Assembly: GCF_001975785.1 (NCBI RefSeq)
Contig: NZ_MSFI01000020.1
Location: 1 to 64,000 of the forward strand
DNA: 64,000 nt
DNA from: Domibacillus epiphyticus
GTDB taxonomy: Bacteria; Bacillota; Bacilli; Bacillales; Domibacillaceae
Direction: 5' to 3'
Shown: in pieces, positions 1 through 11,596 of the stretch
Numbering within the stretch: the first letter of the stretch is position 1
Layout of the letters: every line of letters starts with the position of its first letter
Position numbers and translations under genes: made by a program
The notes under the pieces: generated by a model
What the model was told of the DNA's origin: nothing
What the model saw: only the letters and a program-made list of their open reading frames with translations
The model's database searches: none

Positions 1-104
1 GCCGCGGACTTGAACAGAGCAAGCGCTGTCAAGTCCGCTCGACTTGCATGTATTAGGCACGCCGCCAGCGTTCGTCCTGAGCCAGGATCAAACTCTCCAA
101 AAAG
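1..104 (-). rRNA. 16S ribosomal RNA, 5' end (partial)
   Basis: The reverse complement of the first ~104 bases reads GGAGAGTTTGATCCTGGCTC, then the universal start of 16S rRNA through the first variable loop; the gene runs off the left edge. It lies just after gyrA in the direction of transcription, the position of rrnO in Bacillus subtilis. The exact mature 5' end (about 102-107) is estimated by homology. Confidence 0.97.
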
Positions 105-119
105 TAGTTCGATTGCTCA

Positions 120-160
120 TTTGTTTCAATTGAAATGACGGGCATTTCAATTGAAAGTTT
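120..160 (-). other. inverted repeat in the rRNA leader
   Basis: Two copies of the palindrome TTTCAATTGAAA (124-135 and 145-156) flank GACGGGC just upstream of the 16S start, so the leader can fold into a long stem. This is where the 5' strand of the RNase III processing stalk is expected. The pairing partner downstream of 16S is outside the window. Confidence 0.45.
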
Positions 161-250
161 AATTCAAAACGTTGACGTTTTTATTGATTTTGTTCAGTTT
201 TCAATGTTCAATTTGTTTCTTGTTCGCCGCTTTTGTCAGGCGACTTAAAT

Positions 251-279
251 AATATAACATGGCTGAAAACAAAGAGCAA
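251..279 (-). promoter_or_regulatory. rRNA operon promoter
   Basis: On the minus strand a -35 TTGCTC (279-274) and a -10 TATATT (256-251) are separated by exactly 17 bases, preceded by an A/T-rich stretch of T and A runs (280-300) that could act as an UP element. It faces the 16S gene. The same T/A palindrome (about 280-299) may also end transcription from the small upstream gene. Confidence 0.7.
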
Positions 280-304
280 GTCTTTTTTAAAAAAAGACAT
301 CATT

Positions 305-589
305 TTATATTTTTATCTGTTTTGCAATGTTCTCGATAGATAAATCTCTTCTTTTAACAAGATCAATCACTTCTCCATTATGCAATTGCACAAGTGGTCT
401 TGTTCGATGCATTTGCTGAACAAATAATACTTTTGCTTCACGACCGTCTGACAATGTAACGACTGTTTCTGGTGCCAAATCCATTACGAGTGAAAATAAT
501 GCATTCATGATGGAAAGATCGAATTTCCCCAATAAATCCTGTTGAATGATTTCAACAACTTTAAAAGTTGACTTGGCACCTTGGGACAA
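305..589 (-). CDS. small protein matching the C-terminal end of HD-GYP-type proteins
   Basis: This 94-residue protein resembles only the tail that follows the HD domain in HD-GYP proteins: FDLSIMNALFSLV, then VVTLSDGREAKV, a loop, and GEVIDLVKRRDLSIE. An HD-GYP protein is commonly encoded between gyrA and the rRNA operon in Bacilli, so this looks like a remnant of it without the phosphohydrolase core (no HD or GYP motif). It nevertheless has its own start: TTG at 589 preceded by AGAGGTGA at good spacing, so it is probably translated. It lies between the gyrA terminator and the rrn promoter. Function unknown; it cannot hydrolyse c-di-GMP as it stands. Confidence 0.6.
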   Translation of the reverse strand: MSQGAKSTFKVVEIIQQDLLGKFDLSIMNALFSLVMDLAPETVVTLSDGREAKVLFVQQMHRTRPLVQLHNGEVIDLVKRRDLSIENIAKQIKI

Positions 590-650
590 CCGTCACCTCT
601 TATTGATAGTCTTTATACCCAATTATAATAAACACCAATAATAAATAAAC

Positions 651-681
651 AAAAAAGCACAGAAATAGTAATTTCTGTGCT
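651..681 (-). terminator. gyrA rho-independent terminator
   Basis: Minus-strand stem AGCACAGAAAT / ATTTCTGTGCT with a four-base loop followed by six T. It lies just after the gyrA stop codon and separates gyrA from the downstream small gene. Confidence 0.85.
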
Positions 682-689
682 TGATCTCT

Positions 690-3179
690 TTATTCTTTTG
701 TTTCTTCTTCCGAATAGACTTCTTCCGCTTCTTCCTCAATCAATTCTTCATCTTCTTTTTCCACTTTTGCTACAGTAGCAACCGTTTCATTCTCACCAAG
801 ACGAATCAGTTTGACACCTTGTGTATTACGTCCGGTGATTGAGATGGTACCAATATCCATCCGGATCATCACGCCTCCCATTGTAATCAGCATGAGATCC
901 TCTTCACCGGTAACGGTTTTCACCGCGATCATTGCCCCGTTCTTTTCAGTAATGTTGCATGTTATTAATCCCTTACCGCCGCGCGTTTGAATACGGTATT
1001 CAGATTCAGGAGTTAACTTGCCATATCCATTTTCTGTAACGATTAAAATATAATCATTTTCTTCAACGAGCTCCATTCCAACTGCATGATCGTCTTCTGA
1101 GAGTGTTATTCCTTTTACACCGGTTGAGGATCTGCCCATTGAACGGACATTGTCTTCCGGGAAACGAATCAGCATCCCCTGTTTCGTTCCCACGACAATA
1201 TGTTTTTGCCCATCAGTTAATTTAACAGAAATAAGTTCATCTTCGTCTCGGATATTGAGCGCAATTAATCCATTTGTCCGGATATTCGCATAATCCATAA
1301 GTGGCGTCCGCTTCACGATTCCTTGCTTTGTAGCAAAAAATAAAAACGCATCATTGGTGAACTCTTCCACAAAGAGCATGGAGTTAACCCACTCATCCTG
1401 CTCAACACCAAGTAAGTTCACGAGCGGAATTCCTTTTGCTGTACGGCTGAATTCTGGAATTTGATATCCTTTCAGCCGATACACTTTCCCTTTGTTTGTG
1501 AAAAAGAGAATTGTATCATGGGTCGAGGTTGTAAGCAGCTGCTCAACAAAATCATTTTCGTTTGTACCCATACCTTGAATACCACGGCCGCCGCGTCTCT
1601 GACTACGGTATGTTGAAACGGGCTGACGCTTAATATAGCCTTTGTGTGTCAAGGTAACGATAATTTTTTCAACTGGAATTAAGTCTTCATCCATTAGGTC
1701 ACCAGGAGCACCGTCTGTAATTTCTGTGCGGCGTTTATCGTTAAACCGCTCTTTAATTTCAGTCAGCTCTTCGCGGATGATTTGAAGAATTTTTTCTTCG
1801 TCTGCTAAAATGGCTCTTAATTCGGCAATAAGCGCAAGCAGGTTTTGGTATTCTTCTTCAATTTTTTCACGTTCCAGGCCTGTTAAACGCTGAAGACGCA
1901 TATCTAGAATCGCTTGCGCCTGCTTTTCAGATAGACCGAACTGTTCCATCAATCCTTCGCGGGCTATATCGGTTGTTTGAGAGCCGCGAATCAAAGCGAT
2001 AATGCGGTCGATATGATCAAGCGCAATACGCAGTCCTTCTAAAATATGAGCACGCGCCTCTGCTTTATTTAAGTCAAATTGTGTACGGCGGCGGATGATC
2101 TCCTGCTGATGAGCGAGATAATGCGTTAAGCATTCTTTTAAGCTCAGTACTTTCGGATGTCCATCGACAAGCGCCAGCATGTTAATACCAAAGCTTGTTT
2201 GCATCGCCGTGTATTTATATAGATTATTCAATACCACACTTGCATTTGCGTCACGGCGAATTTCCATGACGATCCTCATGCCTTCACGGTCGGATTCATC
2301 GCGAAGATCAGTAATGCCGTCTATCTTTTTATCACGGACAAGCTCCGCAATTCGTTCGATTAATTTTGCTTTATTCACTTGATACGGAATTTCCGTAACA
2401 ATAATCGTTTCTTTTCCATTCGCTTTTTCTTCAATTTCAGTACGGGCCCTTAGGATAATGGAACCGCGGCCTGTCTCGTATGCACGGCGGATCCCGCTGC
2501 GCCCCATTAAAATGCCCGCAGTCGGAAAGTCAGGTCCAGGTATGAACTCCATCAGATCAAGCACTGTTAAATCGGGATTTTTACTTACAGCAAGAAGCGC
2601 ATCAATCACTTCGCCGAGCTGATGGGGTGGAATGTTTGTCGCCATTCCGACCGCAATACCAGATGCGCCGTTCACAAGCAAGTTCGGAAAACGCGCCGGC
2701 AAAACAACTGGTTCACGTTCGGATCCGTCATAGTTGTCTTTATAATCAATCGTATCCTTGTTCAAATCGCGCGTAATTTCCATAGCGATTTTAGACATGC
2801 GGGCTTCTGTGTAACGCATCGCTGCAGCCGCATCCCCGTCAACTGATCCAAAGTTTCCGTGTCCATCGACAAGCATGTACCGGTAGTTAAAATCCTGAGC
2901 CATCCGTACCATTGTTTCGTACACAGCGGAGTCACCATGCGGGTGGTACTTACCAATAACGTCCCCAACAATACGGGCGGATTTTTTATATGCTTTATCC
3001 GCTGTCATTCCGAGGTCATTCATTGCATATAGAATACGGCGGTGGACAGGCTTTAATCCGTCGCGCACGTCAGGTAATGCCCTCGAAACGATGACGCTCA
3101 TGGCATAATCTAAAAATGAAGAACGCATTTCCTGGCTTATATTAATCTCTTTTACATTGGAGCTTGGCGTATCAGCCAT
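690..3179 (-). CDS. gyrA: DNA gyrase subunit A
   Basis: Breakage-reunion subunit of gyrase (A2B2), which introduces negative supercoils. 829 residues from the ATG at 3179, which has GGGAGGA about 8 bases upstream; a longer in-frame reading to 3329 crosses the hairpin-rich leader and has no homology. The catalytic Tyr is residue 123 in [10 protein letters not shown], the GyrA box reads QRRGGRG, and the C-terminal beta-pinwheel ends in a strongly acidic tail typical of Firmicutes. The quinolone-determining region has Ser84 and Glu88 (HGDSAVYE), the usual susceptible residues. It follows gyrB by 222 bases and ends at its own terminator. Confidence 0.98.
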   Translation of the reverse strand: MADTPSSNVKEINISQEMRSSFLDYAMSVIVSRALPDVRDGLKPVHRRILYAMNDLGMTADKAYKKSARIVGDVIGKYHPHGDSAVYETMVRMAQDFNYRYMLVDGHGNFGSVDGDAAAAMRYTEARMSKIAMEITRDLNKDTIDYKDNYDGSEREPVVLPARFPNLLVNGASGIAVGMATNIPPHQLGEVIDALLAVSKNPDLTVLDLMEFIPGPDFPTAGILMGRSGIRRAYETGRGSIILRARTEIEEKANGKETIIVTEIPYQVNKAKLIERIAELVRDKKIDGITDLRDESDREGMRIVMEIRRDANASVVLNNLYKYTAMQTSFGINMLALVDGHPKVLSLKECLTHYLAHQQEIIRRRTQFDLNKAEARAHILEGLRIALDHIDRIIALIRGSQTTDIAREGLMEQFGLSEKQAQAILDMRLQRLTGLEREKIEEEYQNLLALIAELRAILADEEKILQIIREELTEIKERFNDKRRTEITDGAPGDLMDEDLIPVEKIIVTLTHKGYIKRQPVSTYRSQRRGGRGIQGMGTNENDFVEQLLTTSTHDTILFFTNKGKVYRLKGYQIPEFSRTAKGIPLVNLLGVEQDEWVNSMLFVEEFTNDAFLFFATKQGIVKRTPLMDYANIRTNGLIALNIRDEDELISVKLTDGQKHIVVGTKQGMLIRFPEDNVRSMGRSSTGVKGITLSEDDHAVGMELVEENDYILIVTENGYGKLTPESEYRIQTRGGKGLITCNITEKNGAMIAVKTVTGEEDLMLITMGGVMIRMDIGTISITGRNTQGVKLIRLGENETVATVAKVEKEDEELIEEEAEEVYSEEETKE

Positions 3180-3180
3180 G

Positions 3181-3301
3181 AAAAAAATCCTCCCTTTTAA
3201 AAAAGTGGGAGCGCCCGCATGAACGGGCGCCATTTCAATTTCTCCCGCATTAACGGGCAGTAAAACCCCAGAAAAAGCGAAGCAGGGGATCAACTGCCCG
3301 T
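3181..3301 (-). promoter_or_regulatory. structured gyrA leader
   Basis: The gyrB-gyrA gap holds three nested or adjacent hairpins on the minus strand: 9-bp arms at 3293-3301/3253-3261 (with inner GGGG/CCCC), a CCCG/CGGG hairpin at 3241-3260, and a 7-bp GC-only stem at 3224-3230/3211-3217 followed by a T run. The last two share the core CCCGTTNATGCGGG. CTCCC next to the GC stem can also pair with GGGAG of the gyrA ribosome-binding site, so alternative folds are possible. No known riboswitch is recognised. Confidence 0.45.
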
Positions 3302-3401
3302 GAATACACGATTGATTAAAGGCCGGCATAAAGCGGCGCTTTTCACATAAATCCCTCTTTATTTCAGCGTTGAAAGTCCTACTTGAAATAAAGAGAAAAT
3401 T

Positions 3402-5333
<1,932 letters not shown>

Positions 5334-5357
5334 TCACCTTCTCTTTCAGTAAAAATG

Positions 5358-6476
5358 TTATTTAATTTGTTGAATTGCCCCGCTTGTAACGCTGTATGCG
5401 GAAGCAGCATTTAATGTATCGTGTTCAATTCCGTCCGTGTTCGTCGTCGTCACAAACGTCTGTACTTTCCCGTGAATCGTATTCAATAAATGTGACTGGC
5501 GATAATCATCAAGCTCGGATAATACATCATCGAGCAATAAAATCGGGTATTCTCCTATTTCTGACCGAATCAATTCAATTTCAGCAAGTTTCACCGCAAG
5601 TGCAGTTGTTCGCTGCTGTCCCTGCGATCCAAAAGTCTGAATGTTTTTTCCGTTCACATAAAAGAGAAGATCGTCTCGATGCGGTCCAGTCAATGTCACA
5701 CCGCGGTCCACTTCTCTCGTGCGTCCTTTTTGAAACATTTCTTCAAGAACGGATTGCATCTGCTCTTCATTTTGCTCCTCACGAATACCGGCAGCTGGTT
5801 CATATAAGATATCGAGCGATTCGATACCACGAGAAATCCCTGAATGCAGCGGCCCTGCCCATTTTTGAAGCATTCGAATAAACTCAAATCGCTTTTTCAT
5901 CACTTTCACAGCCAGTTCAATCAACTGTTCCGTAAGCACTTCAAGCATGGTGTAATCAGATGCACGTTTCGTTTGCAGCTGTTTTAAATAATGGTTCCGC
6001 TGTTGCAGCACTTTATGGTATAAGCTTAAATCATGTAAATAAACAGGGGAAACCTGCCCAATTTCCATATCAATAAAACGCCTTCTTACTTGTGGACTGC
6101 CCTTCACCAGCGTCAAATCTTCCGGCGCAAACATCACTACGTTCATATTGCCAATGTAACGGCTTAGACGCGTCTGTTCTAGATGATTTACTTTCGCTTT
6201 TTTTCCTTTTTTTGAAATCAGTAGTTCTAACGGGAGCGACTGGTGCTTTTTCTGCACCCTCCCTTTTATTTTAGCATAATCAGATTCCCAGCGAATTAAA
6301 TCTTTATCATTGGATGTCCGATGCGATTTAGCCATTGCCAATACGTAAATGGATTCGATTACATTTGTTTTCCCTTGCGCATTTTCACCGATGACGACAT
6401 TGACGGTATTGTCGAATTCAACGAGAAGCGATTCGTAATTTCGGTAATGTTCAAGAGCTAGTTGTTCAATGTGCAT
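5358..6476 (-). CDS. recF: DNA replication and repair protein RecF
   Basis: SMC-like ATPase that loads RecA at gapped DNA and stalled forks. 372 residues with Walker A GENAQGKT near residue 33, an ABC-type signature region ([18 protein letters not shown]) and Walker [13 protein letters not shown] near the C-terminus. It starts at the ATG at 6476, 26 bases after the yaaA stop, in the conserved dnaA-dnaN-yaaA-recF-gyrB order and probably in one transcript with yaaA and gyrB. Confidence 0.97.
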   Translation of the reverse strand: MHIEQLALEHYRNYESLLVEFDNTVNVVIGENAQGKTNVIESIYVLAMAKSHRTSNDKDLIRWESDYAKIKGRVQKKHQSLPLELLISKKGKKAKVNHLEQTRLSRYIGNMNVVMFAPEDLTLVKGSPQVRRRFIDMEIGQVSPVYLHDLSLYHKVLQQRNHYLKQLQTKRASDYTMLEVLTEQLIELAVKVMKKRFEFIRMLQKWAGPLHSGISRGIESLDILYEPAAGIREEQNEEQMQSVLEEMFQKGRTREVDRGVTLTGPHRDDLLFYVNGKNIQTFGSQGQQRTTALAVKLAEIELIRSEIGEYPILLLDDVLSELDDYRQSHLLNTIHGKVQTFVTTTNTDGIEHDTLNAASAYSVTSGAIQQIK

Positions 6477-6502
6477 GTAAGCATAACACCTTTCGCTGAC
6501 GG

Positions 6503-6742
6503 TTAATCGGTTTCTTCCTCAGATCCAAATACAACTTCATATACACCGTCACCCGAAATCTCCACACGGTCACCTTCCCGCAGCTTCCGTCCTCTGCGAT
6601 TATCTTCTTCCCCGTTAATAAAGACTTCGTGTTCACTTAAAAACCATTTTGCCATGCCTCCTGTTTGAATAACACCTGCAAGCTTTAAAAATTGACCAAG
6701 CGTAATAAAATCCGTATCAATACCTACTTTTTTTGTCGTCAT
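6503..6742 (-). CDS. yaaA: S4-domain RNA-binding protein YaaA (RlbA)
   Basis: A 79-residue S4-like RNA-binding protein ([43 protein letters not shown]). The family is found between dnaN and recF in nearly all Bacilli. A GGAGG lies 10-14 bases upstream of the ATG at 6742. The precise RNA ligand is not known from sequence; a role in ribosome assembly has been suggested for the family. Confidence 0.93.
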   Translation of the reverse strand: MTTKKVGIDTDFITLGQFLKLAGVIQTGGMAKWFLSEHEVFINGEEDNRRGRKLREGDRVEISGDGVYEVVFGSEEETD

Positions 6743-6800
6743 ATTTTCTTTTCCTCCGTTAAAAAACCCAATACTTTATTTTACTAAATATATGCCATAA

Positions 6801-6835
6801 ATACAAAAAAAGCGGAGCACACGTGCTCCGCTTTG
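6801..6835 (-). terminator. dnaN terminator or attenuator
   Basis: A perfect 12-bp stem AAAGCGGAGCAC / GTGCTCCGCTTT (6809-6820 and 6823-6834) followed on the minus strand by a T run. It separates dnaN from yaaA, so yaaA-recF-gyrB expression depends on read-through or its own promoter. Confidence 0.85.
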
Positions 6836-6847
6836 CTATTCGATACA

Positions 6848-7984
6848 TCAATACGTACGAACAGGCAAAATCAATTGCAATATTGAATCATCATGAAGCG
6901 GACGAATAACGAATGGGCGCATTGCTCCCGTAAATTGAATATCAATTTCTGCCCCTTCAATTGCTTTCAATGCATCCATCATATATTTAGCACTGAACGA
7001 GATTTTCAGTTCTTCACCCTCTGAAGATATACTGTTTACTTGCTCAGTTACTTTTCCGATTTCAGGGGAGTTAGATGAAATTTCGATCGTTCCAGACTCT
7101 CCGCTGCTCATTTTGACTACGTTGTTACGTCCTTCACGTGCTAAAAGCGACGCGCGATCGACTGCCTGTAAATATTCTTTCGTGTTCAATTCGATTTTCG
7201 TTTTGTACTCTTCTGGAATCAAACGACTTGTATCAGGATAATTCCCTTCAAGGAGCCTTGAGAAAAATAATACATGTTTTGAACGGAAAAGCACCTGATT
7301 ATCTGTCATCACAATTTCCACCGGTTCGTTTGTGTCATCCAATATTTTGCTCAGTTCTGTCAAGCTTTTCCCCGGAATCACAACATTGTACTCACCTGCC
7401 GGCAGTCCCTCAGCGGTCGTTTTCCGCAAAGCGAGACGATGGCTGTCCGTTGCAGTACAGATTAGTGATCCATTCTCGATTTTCCAGTTGACCCCAGTCA
7501 AAATCGGACGTGTTTCAGAAGTTGATACTGCAAAAACGGTTTGACGAATTAACGTTTTAACAAGATCAGCCGGTAATTTAAATACATTTTCATCATCAAT
7601 TTGCGGCAAATGAGGATATTCATCTGCATCCTGCCCGTTCAAACTGAATTCAGCATGTCCGGAACGAATGATCGTTTGGAATGAAGATGATGTCTCAAAC
7701 TCAATAATGGATGCCGGCAGCTTGCGGACAATTTCATTAAAAAAGCGTGCATTTAATACCACACCTCCCGTTTCTTCTACGAGAGCAATTTCTTTTTCAC
7801 CTTCATTTTTCGGGATAAATGATTCGATCGAAATATCAGAATCACTTCCTGTTAGTGTAATTCCATCGTCAGAAGCATGAATTTTAATCCCCGTCAAAAT
7901 AGGAATTGTTGTTCTAGAACTTACCGCTTTTAAAACATCCTGCACGCTGCCAACAAGGCGGTCTTTTTGTATGGAAAATTTCAT
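6848..7984 (-). CDS. dnaN: DNA polymerase III sliding clamp (beta subunit)
   Basis: Ring-shaped processivity clamp of the replisome. 378 residues from the ATG at 7984, preceded by CGGAGGGGT; the upstream in-frame extension has no homology. Three tandem clamp domains are visible, starting MKFSIQKDRLVGSVQDVLKAVSSRT and ending ...DSILQLILPVRTY, the typical MPVR tail. Separated from dnaA by the 190-base incompatibility/unwinding region of oriC and followed by a strong hairpin. Confidence 0.98.
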   Translation of the reverse strand: MKFSIQKDRLVGSVQDVLKAVSSRTTIPILTGIKIHASDDGITLTGSDSDISIESFIPKNEGEKEIALVEETGGVVLNARFFNEIVRKLPASIIEFETSSSFQTIIRSGHAEFSLNGQDADEYPHLPQIDDENVFKLPADLVKTLIRQTVFAVSTSETRPILTGVNWKIENGSLICTATDSHRLALRKTTAEGLPAGEYNVVIPGKSLTELSKILDDTNEPVEIVMTDNQVLFRSKHVLFFSRLLEGNYPDTSRLIPEEYKTKIELNTKEYLQAVDRASLLAREGRNNVVKMSSGESGTIEISSNSPEIGKVTEQVNSISSEGEELKISFSAKYMMDALKAIEGAEIDIQFTGAMRPFVIRPLHDDSILQLILPVRTY

Positions 7985-8030
7985 ATGTACCCCTCCGATA
8001 CTATATTTGAATAGCATTCATTTTAAAGAC

Positions 8031-8076
8031 TTGTTTTTTATTTTTATATTAAAAAAATAATAGCAGTAGTAGTAGG
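8031..8076. other. oriC unwinding element with DnaA-trios
   Basis: An A/T-only stretch (8028-8060) abuts five trinucleotides TAG-CAG-TAG-TAG-TAG (8061-8075), which read 3'-to-5' are the GAT-type DnaA-trios of the B. subtilis basal unwinding system, followed by a G/C-rich patch and a perfect DnaA box at 8088. The arrangement (box, GC patch, trios, AT-rich DNA) is as in B. subtilis oriC between dnaA and dnaN. Confidence 0.85.
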
Positions 8077-8087
8077 GCTTGTTGATT

Positions 8088-8170
8088 TGTGGATAACCGT
8101 GAAAAAACGAAATAAAGACAGTCTATCCACATGTGGACAGACTGTTGATGAGCGCCCTTTATTATTCACA
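8088..8170. promoter_or_regulatory. DnaA boxes between dnaA and dnaN
   Basis: Perfect boxes: TGTGGATAA at 8088-8096 and TTATTCACA at 8162-8170. One-mismatch boxes lie back to back at 8123-8131 and 8132-8140 inside a palindrome (8118-8145) whose ACAGTCT/AGACTGT arms are followed on the minus strand by a T-rich run, so it may double as the dnaA terminator. Confidence 0.85.
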
Positions 8171-8175
8171 AGTTA

Positions 8176-9525
8176 TTAAGCTTTTAGAATGGTAATGATT
8201 TCTTTTATTTTTTGCTGAACAACGGGATCTGTGTCGAACAGCTTTGATATTTTTTCATGGGCATGAATGACGGTCGTATGATCACGTCCCCCAAACTCTT
8301 CACCGATTTTAGGAAGCGAGAAATCGGTCAGCTCTCGTGACAAGTACATAGCTACTTGGCGAGGGAATGCAACAGATTTCGTTCGTTTTTTTGCTGTGAA
8401 ATCCTCAAGACGGATATTGTATTGCTCGCCGACGACCCGCTGAATATCTGGAATGGTAATGACCTTTGGCCTTGATCCCGGAATAATGTCTTTGAGCGCA
8501 TCAGCAGCAACGTTTGCGTTCACTTCTTTATTGATTAAAGAAGAATAAGCAACTACGCGGATAAGAGCTCCTTCCAGTTCACGGATGTTTGTATCAATTT
8601 GATTGGCGATGTACAGCATTACTTCATTCGGCACATCCAGATTTTCAGCACGCGCTTTTTTACGAAGAATGGCGATTCTAGTTTCTAGATCCGGCGGTGT
8701 GATGTCCGTAATCAATCCCCATTCAAAACGCGAACGAAGGCGATCTTCAAGCGTGGGAATTTCTTTCGGAGGCCGGTCACTAGAAATGATAATTTGCTTG
8801 CTTTCCTCATGAAGTGTATTAAAAGTGTGAAAGAATTCTTCCTGCGTCTGTTCCTTGCCGGCCAAGAATTGAATATCGTCAATGAGCAGCACGTCTACAT
8901 TCCGATATTTGTTACGAAACTCAACGGCCTTATTATCGCGGATCGAGTTGATAAATTCATTTGTGAATTTTTCTGATGACAAGTAGACGACCTTGGCTCC
9001 TGGATTATGTTCAAGTACGTAATGGCCAATCGCGTGCATTAAATGTGTTTTTCCTAGACCGACACCCCCGTATATAAACAGTGGATTGTAAGCTTTCGCT
9101 GGCGCTTCTGCAACAGCGAGTGAAGCGGCGTGGGCAAAACGGTTCCCAGAACCGATAACGAATGTGTCAAATGTATATTTTGGGTTCAGCATGCTCTGAA
9201 TGGTATCCTGTCCGTTAGTTTTTTCGTTCTTAGGTTCAGACCTATGTTTTGGCGGTGCGTATGTGTCGAAATCATGGACGTCCGGGGAAATAAAATAAAC
9301 ATCTAATTTTTCTCCCGTTAACTCGTCAATAATCTCCGACATAAGGTGCGTATAGTGCCCTTCCAGCCAATCACGGTTGAAAAAATTAGGAGCAGCAACT
9401 ACAATAGCGTCCCCATGAAGAGAATGAGCTGTTGTTGATTTTACCCACGTATCAAAACTTGGTTTGCTAATTCTCGTTTGAATATTCTCAAGCACTTTGC
9501 TCCAGAGATCATCAATATTTTCCAT
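8176..9525 (-). CDS. dnaA: chromosomal replication initiator DnaA
   Basis: AAA+ protein that binds DnaA boxes and opens oriC. 449 residues from the ATG at 9525 (GAGGGTG upstream; homology begins [16 protein letters not shown]). Domain I is about 1-80, a short linker follows, then AAA+ with Walker [15 protein letters not shown] and Walker [14 protein letters not shown], and domain IV with the DNA-binding helix [15 protein letters not shown]. Flanked on both sides by DnaA boxes, as in other Bacilli, which implies autoregulation. Confidence 0.98.
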   Translation of the reverse strand: MENIDDLWSKVLENIQTRISKPSFDTWVKSTTAHSLHGDAIVVAAPNFFNRDWLEGHYTHLMSEIIDELTGEKLDVYFISPDVHDFDTYAPPKHRSEPKNEKTNGQDTIQSMLNPKYTFDTFVIGSGNRFAHAASLAVAEAPAKAYNPLFIYGGVGLGKTHLMHAIGHYVLEHNPGAKVVYLSSEKFTNEFINSIRDNKAVEFRNKYRNVDVLLIDDIQFLAGKEQTQEEFFHTFNTLHEESKQIIISSDRPPKEIPTLEDRLRSRFEWGLITDITPPDLETRIAILRKKARAENLDVPNEVMLYIANQIDTNIRELEGALIRVVAYSSLINKEVNANVAADALKDIIPGSRPKVITIPDIQRVVGEQYNIRLEDFTAKKRTKSVAFPRQVAMYLSRELTDFSLPKIGEEFGGRDHTTVIHAHEKISKLFDTDPVVQQKIKEIITILKA

Positions 9526-9616
9526 ATGGCACCCTCTTTCTTGCTCCCTGTGTACTGTGTTTAATATTTGTACAATGTAATTACAGAAGAAATTAATAAT
9601 TATGCATGGCAATGAT

Positions 9617-9902
9617 TGTGAATAAATATATAATAAGATAAAACTAGTTTTTTCGACAAATTCTACAGTGTGTGGATAAACTTAAAAACAGGGTGTATAT
9701 AGTTTTTCCACAATCTATCCACAATTGTGGATATTTTTATTCTGTGTACGAGTTATCCAGAGTGAAAACAAAATAATAATAGCAGAAATAACGAGCAGTT
9801 GCAATGACTGGAATGAATTATCCACAAGGTAAAAAACAATGTTAGAAACATTGTCCACAGGGTGAGGACTTGTGAAGAACAGGATGGAGTAGTTGTGGAT
9901 AA
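9617..9902. other. oriC: oriC, upstream DnaA-box cluster
   Basis: Perfect DnaA boxes at 9617-9625 (TGTGAATAA), 9671-9679 (TGTGGATAA), 9818-9826 (TTATCCACA) and 9894-9902 (TGTGGATAA), with one- or two-mismatch boxes near 9704, 9715, 9726, 9753 and 9851. They fill the gap between dnaA and rpmH, as in the B. subtilis incA/incB region. Coding direction switches from minus to plus here, consistent with bidirectional replication starting at this point. Confidence 0.93.
9630..9659 (-). promoter_or_regulatory. possible dnaA promoter
   Basis: Minus strand: TTGTCG (9659-9654) and TATTAT (9635-9630) with an 18-base spacer, about 105 bases before the dnaA start and bracketed by DnaA boxes. Fair match to a sigma-A promoter. 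Confidence 0.4.
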
Positions 9903-10029
9903 TCTAAAAGTGCCGTCGAATGCTGTCCACAATGGTCAGTTACTAAATAAAATGCGCAGGTTGTATAATAGAATTCCGCAGAGAAAAGACAGTGAAAAAA
10001 ACGGATCAAATCCCTTTTCTAAAATTCAG

Positions 10030-10058
10030 TTGACAGGATGGATGCTCGTCTTTATAAT
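10030..10058 (+). promoter_or_regulatory. rpmH promoter, consensus sigma-A
   Basis: TTGACA (10030-10035), 17 bases, TATAAT (10053-10058): a perfect consensus promoter about 56 bases upstream of rpmH. It is the strongest promoter seen in the window and fits a ribosomal-protein gene. Confidence 0.9.
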
Positions 10059-10113
10059 TAACAAAGACTGTTTTGAAAATATGAATTTGAAAACCTCAGG
10101 GAGGTGTTTAAAT

Positions 10114-10248
10114 ATGAAAAGAACGTACCAGCCTAACAAGCGTAAAAGAAGCAAAGTTCATGGTTTCCGTGCACGTATGAGTTCTAAAAACGGCCGCCGT
10201 GTGTTAGCAAGCCGCCGTGCAAAAGGCAGAAAAGTACTATCTGCATAA
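10114..10248 (+). CDS. rpmH: 50S ribosomal protein L34
   Basis: 44-residue, Arg/Lys-rich protein [18 protein letters not shown]..., typical of bL34. The ATG at 10114 follows GGGAGGTG; a much longer in-frame reading from 9862 runs through oriC DnaA boxes and is not real. First gene rightward of oriC, followed by rnpA as in almost all bacteria. Confidence 0.97.
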   Translation: MKRTYQPNKRKRSKVHGFRARMSSKNGRRVLASRRAKGRKVLSA

Positions 10249-10278
10249 GACCACTGACCATTTCAGTGGTCTTTTTTT
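10249..10278 (+). terminator. rpmH-rnpA intergenic terminator
   Basis: Stem GACCACTG / CAGTGGTC (10249-10256, 10264-10271) followed by seven T. As it lies inside the rpmH-rnpA-yidC unit it probably acts as a partial terminator lowering rnpA relative to rpmH. Confidence 0.8.
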
Positions 10279-10320
10279 CTAAGTATTGCTGTGCGAATGA
10301 AAGAACCAGCAGGTGTCATA

Positions 10321-10689
10321 ATGAGAAAATCATTTCGGATTAAAAAAAATGATGATTTCCAAACGGTCTTCAGTAAAGGAAAATCGTTCGCAAATCGCCA
10401 GTTTGTTGTTTATATGTATAAAAAAGAACAAAATGTACCGTTCCGGATCGGTTTATCGGTTAGTAAAAAAATCGGCAATGCCGTAGTACGAAACCGAATT
10501 AAGCGATATATAAGACAAAGTTTTACGGAACTGAAAATGGATATCCGCCCTGGGTATGATTTCATTATCATTGCAAGAAAGCCTGCTGCGGACATGTCAT
10601 GTATAGAAGTGAAGAGCAGTCTAACTCACGTGTTGAAACTGGCCAAAGCGCTAAAAGGAAAACAATCAAATAAACAAAATAAAGAGTAA
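10321..10689 (+). CDS. rnpA: ribonuclease P protein component
   Basis: Protein cofactor of RNase P, which matures tRNA 5' ends. 122 residues from the ATG at 10321; the signature is [20 protein letters not shown] (RNR motif), preceded by [31 protein letters not shown]. The extra ten upstream codons lack homology, and AGGTG lies 6 bases before the chosen start. Ends 24 bases before yidC. Confidence 0.96.
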   Translation: MRKSFRIKKNDDFQTVFSKGKSFANRQFVVYMYKKEQNVPFRIGLSVSKKIGNAVVRNRIKRYIRQSFTELKMDIRPGYDFIIIARKPAADMSCIEVKSSLTHVLKLAKALKGKQSNKQNKE

Positions 10690-10713
10690 GCCAATGACAG
10701 GGGGCGTAACGCT

Positions 10714-11463
10714 TTGAGTAAAAGAACGCTTTCATTCCTGATTCTGGCTCTTTTTTCTGTATTGCTTGCCGGCTGTACAGAAGTCAATCAGGAAATTACA
10801 GCGGATAGTGAAGGGTTTTGGAATGAATACGTCATTTATCCGTTTTCACAATTTATTACAGCTACTTCTAATTTAGTAGGTGGATACGGACTTGGGATTG
10901 TAGTTGTAACAATCATTATTCGAATTATCATTTTGCCGCTCATGATTAAGCAGACGAAAAGTGCCAAAGCGATGCAAATGGTTCAGCCCGAAATGCAGAA
11001 GCTGAGAGAAAAATACAAGTCTAAAGACGCACAAACACAGCAAAAACTGCAGCAGGAAACAATGGCGCTGTTCCAAAAACACGGCATTAATCCACTTGCA
11101 GGCTGTTTTCCAATTTTGGTTCAAATGCCGATCATTATCGGTCTTTATCAGGCAATCATGAGAACAGCGGAAATTAAAGAGCATACATTTCTATGGTTTG
11201 ATCTTGGTTCACCGGACATTATTTTGTCTATTCTTGCCGGTGTATTTACGTTCTTCCAGCAGAAATTGATGATGGCTGGAACAGCAAATCAAAATCCGCA
11301 GCTGGCGATGATGCTATGGCTCATGCCGATTATGATTATTATCTTCGGAATTACGCTTCCGGCTGCTTTATCATTATACTGGGTAGTTGGCAGTATCTTT
11401 ATGATCGTCCAAACACTTGTGATTAATGGTCCGAACAAGGTTCAGGATCCATCTATTATGTAA
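10714..11463 (+). CDS. yidC: membrane protein insertase YidC/OxaA1 (SpoIIIJ type)
   Basis: Inserts proteins into the cytoplasmic membrane with or without Sec. 249 residues. A lipoprotein signal with lipobox LAGC puts the acylated Cys at residue 21, followed by five hydrophobic segments of the 60KD_IMP domain ([47 protein letters not shown]). TTG start at 10714 with AGGGGG upstream. In B. subtilis the paralogue at this position, spoIIIJ, is followed by jag; here jag is missing and a terminator follows. Confidence 0.95.
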   Translation: MSKRTLSFLILALFSVLLAGCTEVNQEITADSEGFWNEYVIYPFSQFITATSNLVGGYGLGIVVVTIIIRIIILPLMIKQTKSAKAMQMVQPEMQKLREKYKSKDAQTQQKLQQETMALFQKHGINPLAGCFPILVQMPIIIGLYQAIMRTAEIKEHTFLWFDLGSPDIILSILAGVFTFFQQKLMMAGTANQNPQLAMMLWLMPIMIIIFGITLPAALSLYWVVGSIFMIVQTLVINGPNKVQDPSIM

Positions 11464-11464
11464 T

Positions 11465-11500
11465 AAAAAAGACATTGTCTGTTAGACAATGTCTTTTTTT
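11465..11500 (+). terminator. yidC terminator
   Basis: 16-base arms AAAAAAGACATTGTCT / AGACAATGTCTTTTTT around a GTT loop with a terminal T run, immediately after the yidC stop. Confidence 0.9.
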
Positions 11501-11547
11501 ATGTAGAAAAAGGAATACTATTCCTTTGTGTAATGATTTTAAAAAGT

Positions 11548-11596
11548 TATAAACATGTGGATGATTCTCTGTCTTTTTTTCAATCCACAGCTGTGG
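11548..11596. promoter_or_regulatory. DnaA-box-like cluster upstream of mnmE
   Basis: TGTGGATGA (11556-11564, one mismatch to the DnaA box), an overlapping TTATAAACA at 11548, and a CCACAG-CTGTGG palindrome around 11585-11596. The mnmE promoter region is a known DnaA-binding locus in B. subtilis, so these may be DnaA targets. Confidence 0.4.

Noticed and set aside
3180-3329. N-terminal extension of gyrA by 50 codons.
   Set aside because: It spans the leader hairpins and Shine-Dalgarno, and homology starts at the ATG at 3179.
9862-10113. Long N-terminal extension of rpmH.
   Set aside because: It runs through oriC DnaA boxes and a consensus promoter; L34 is always short.
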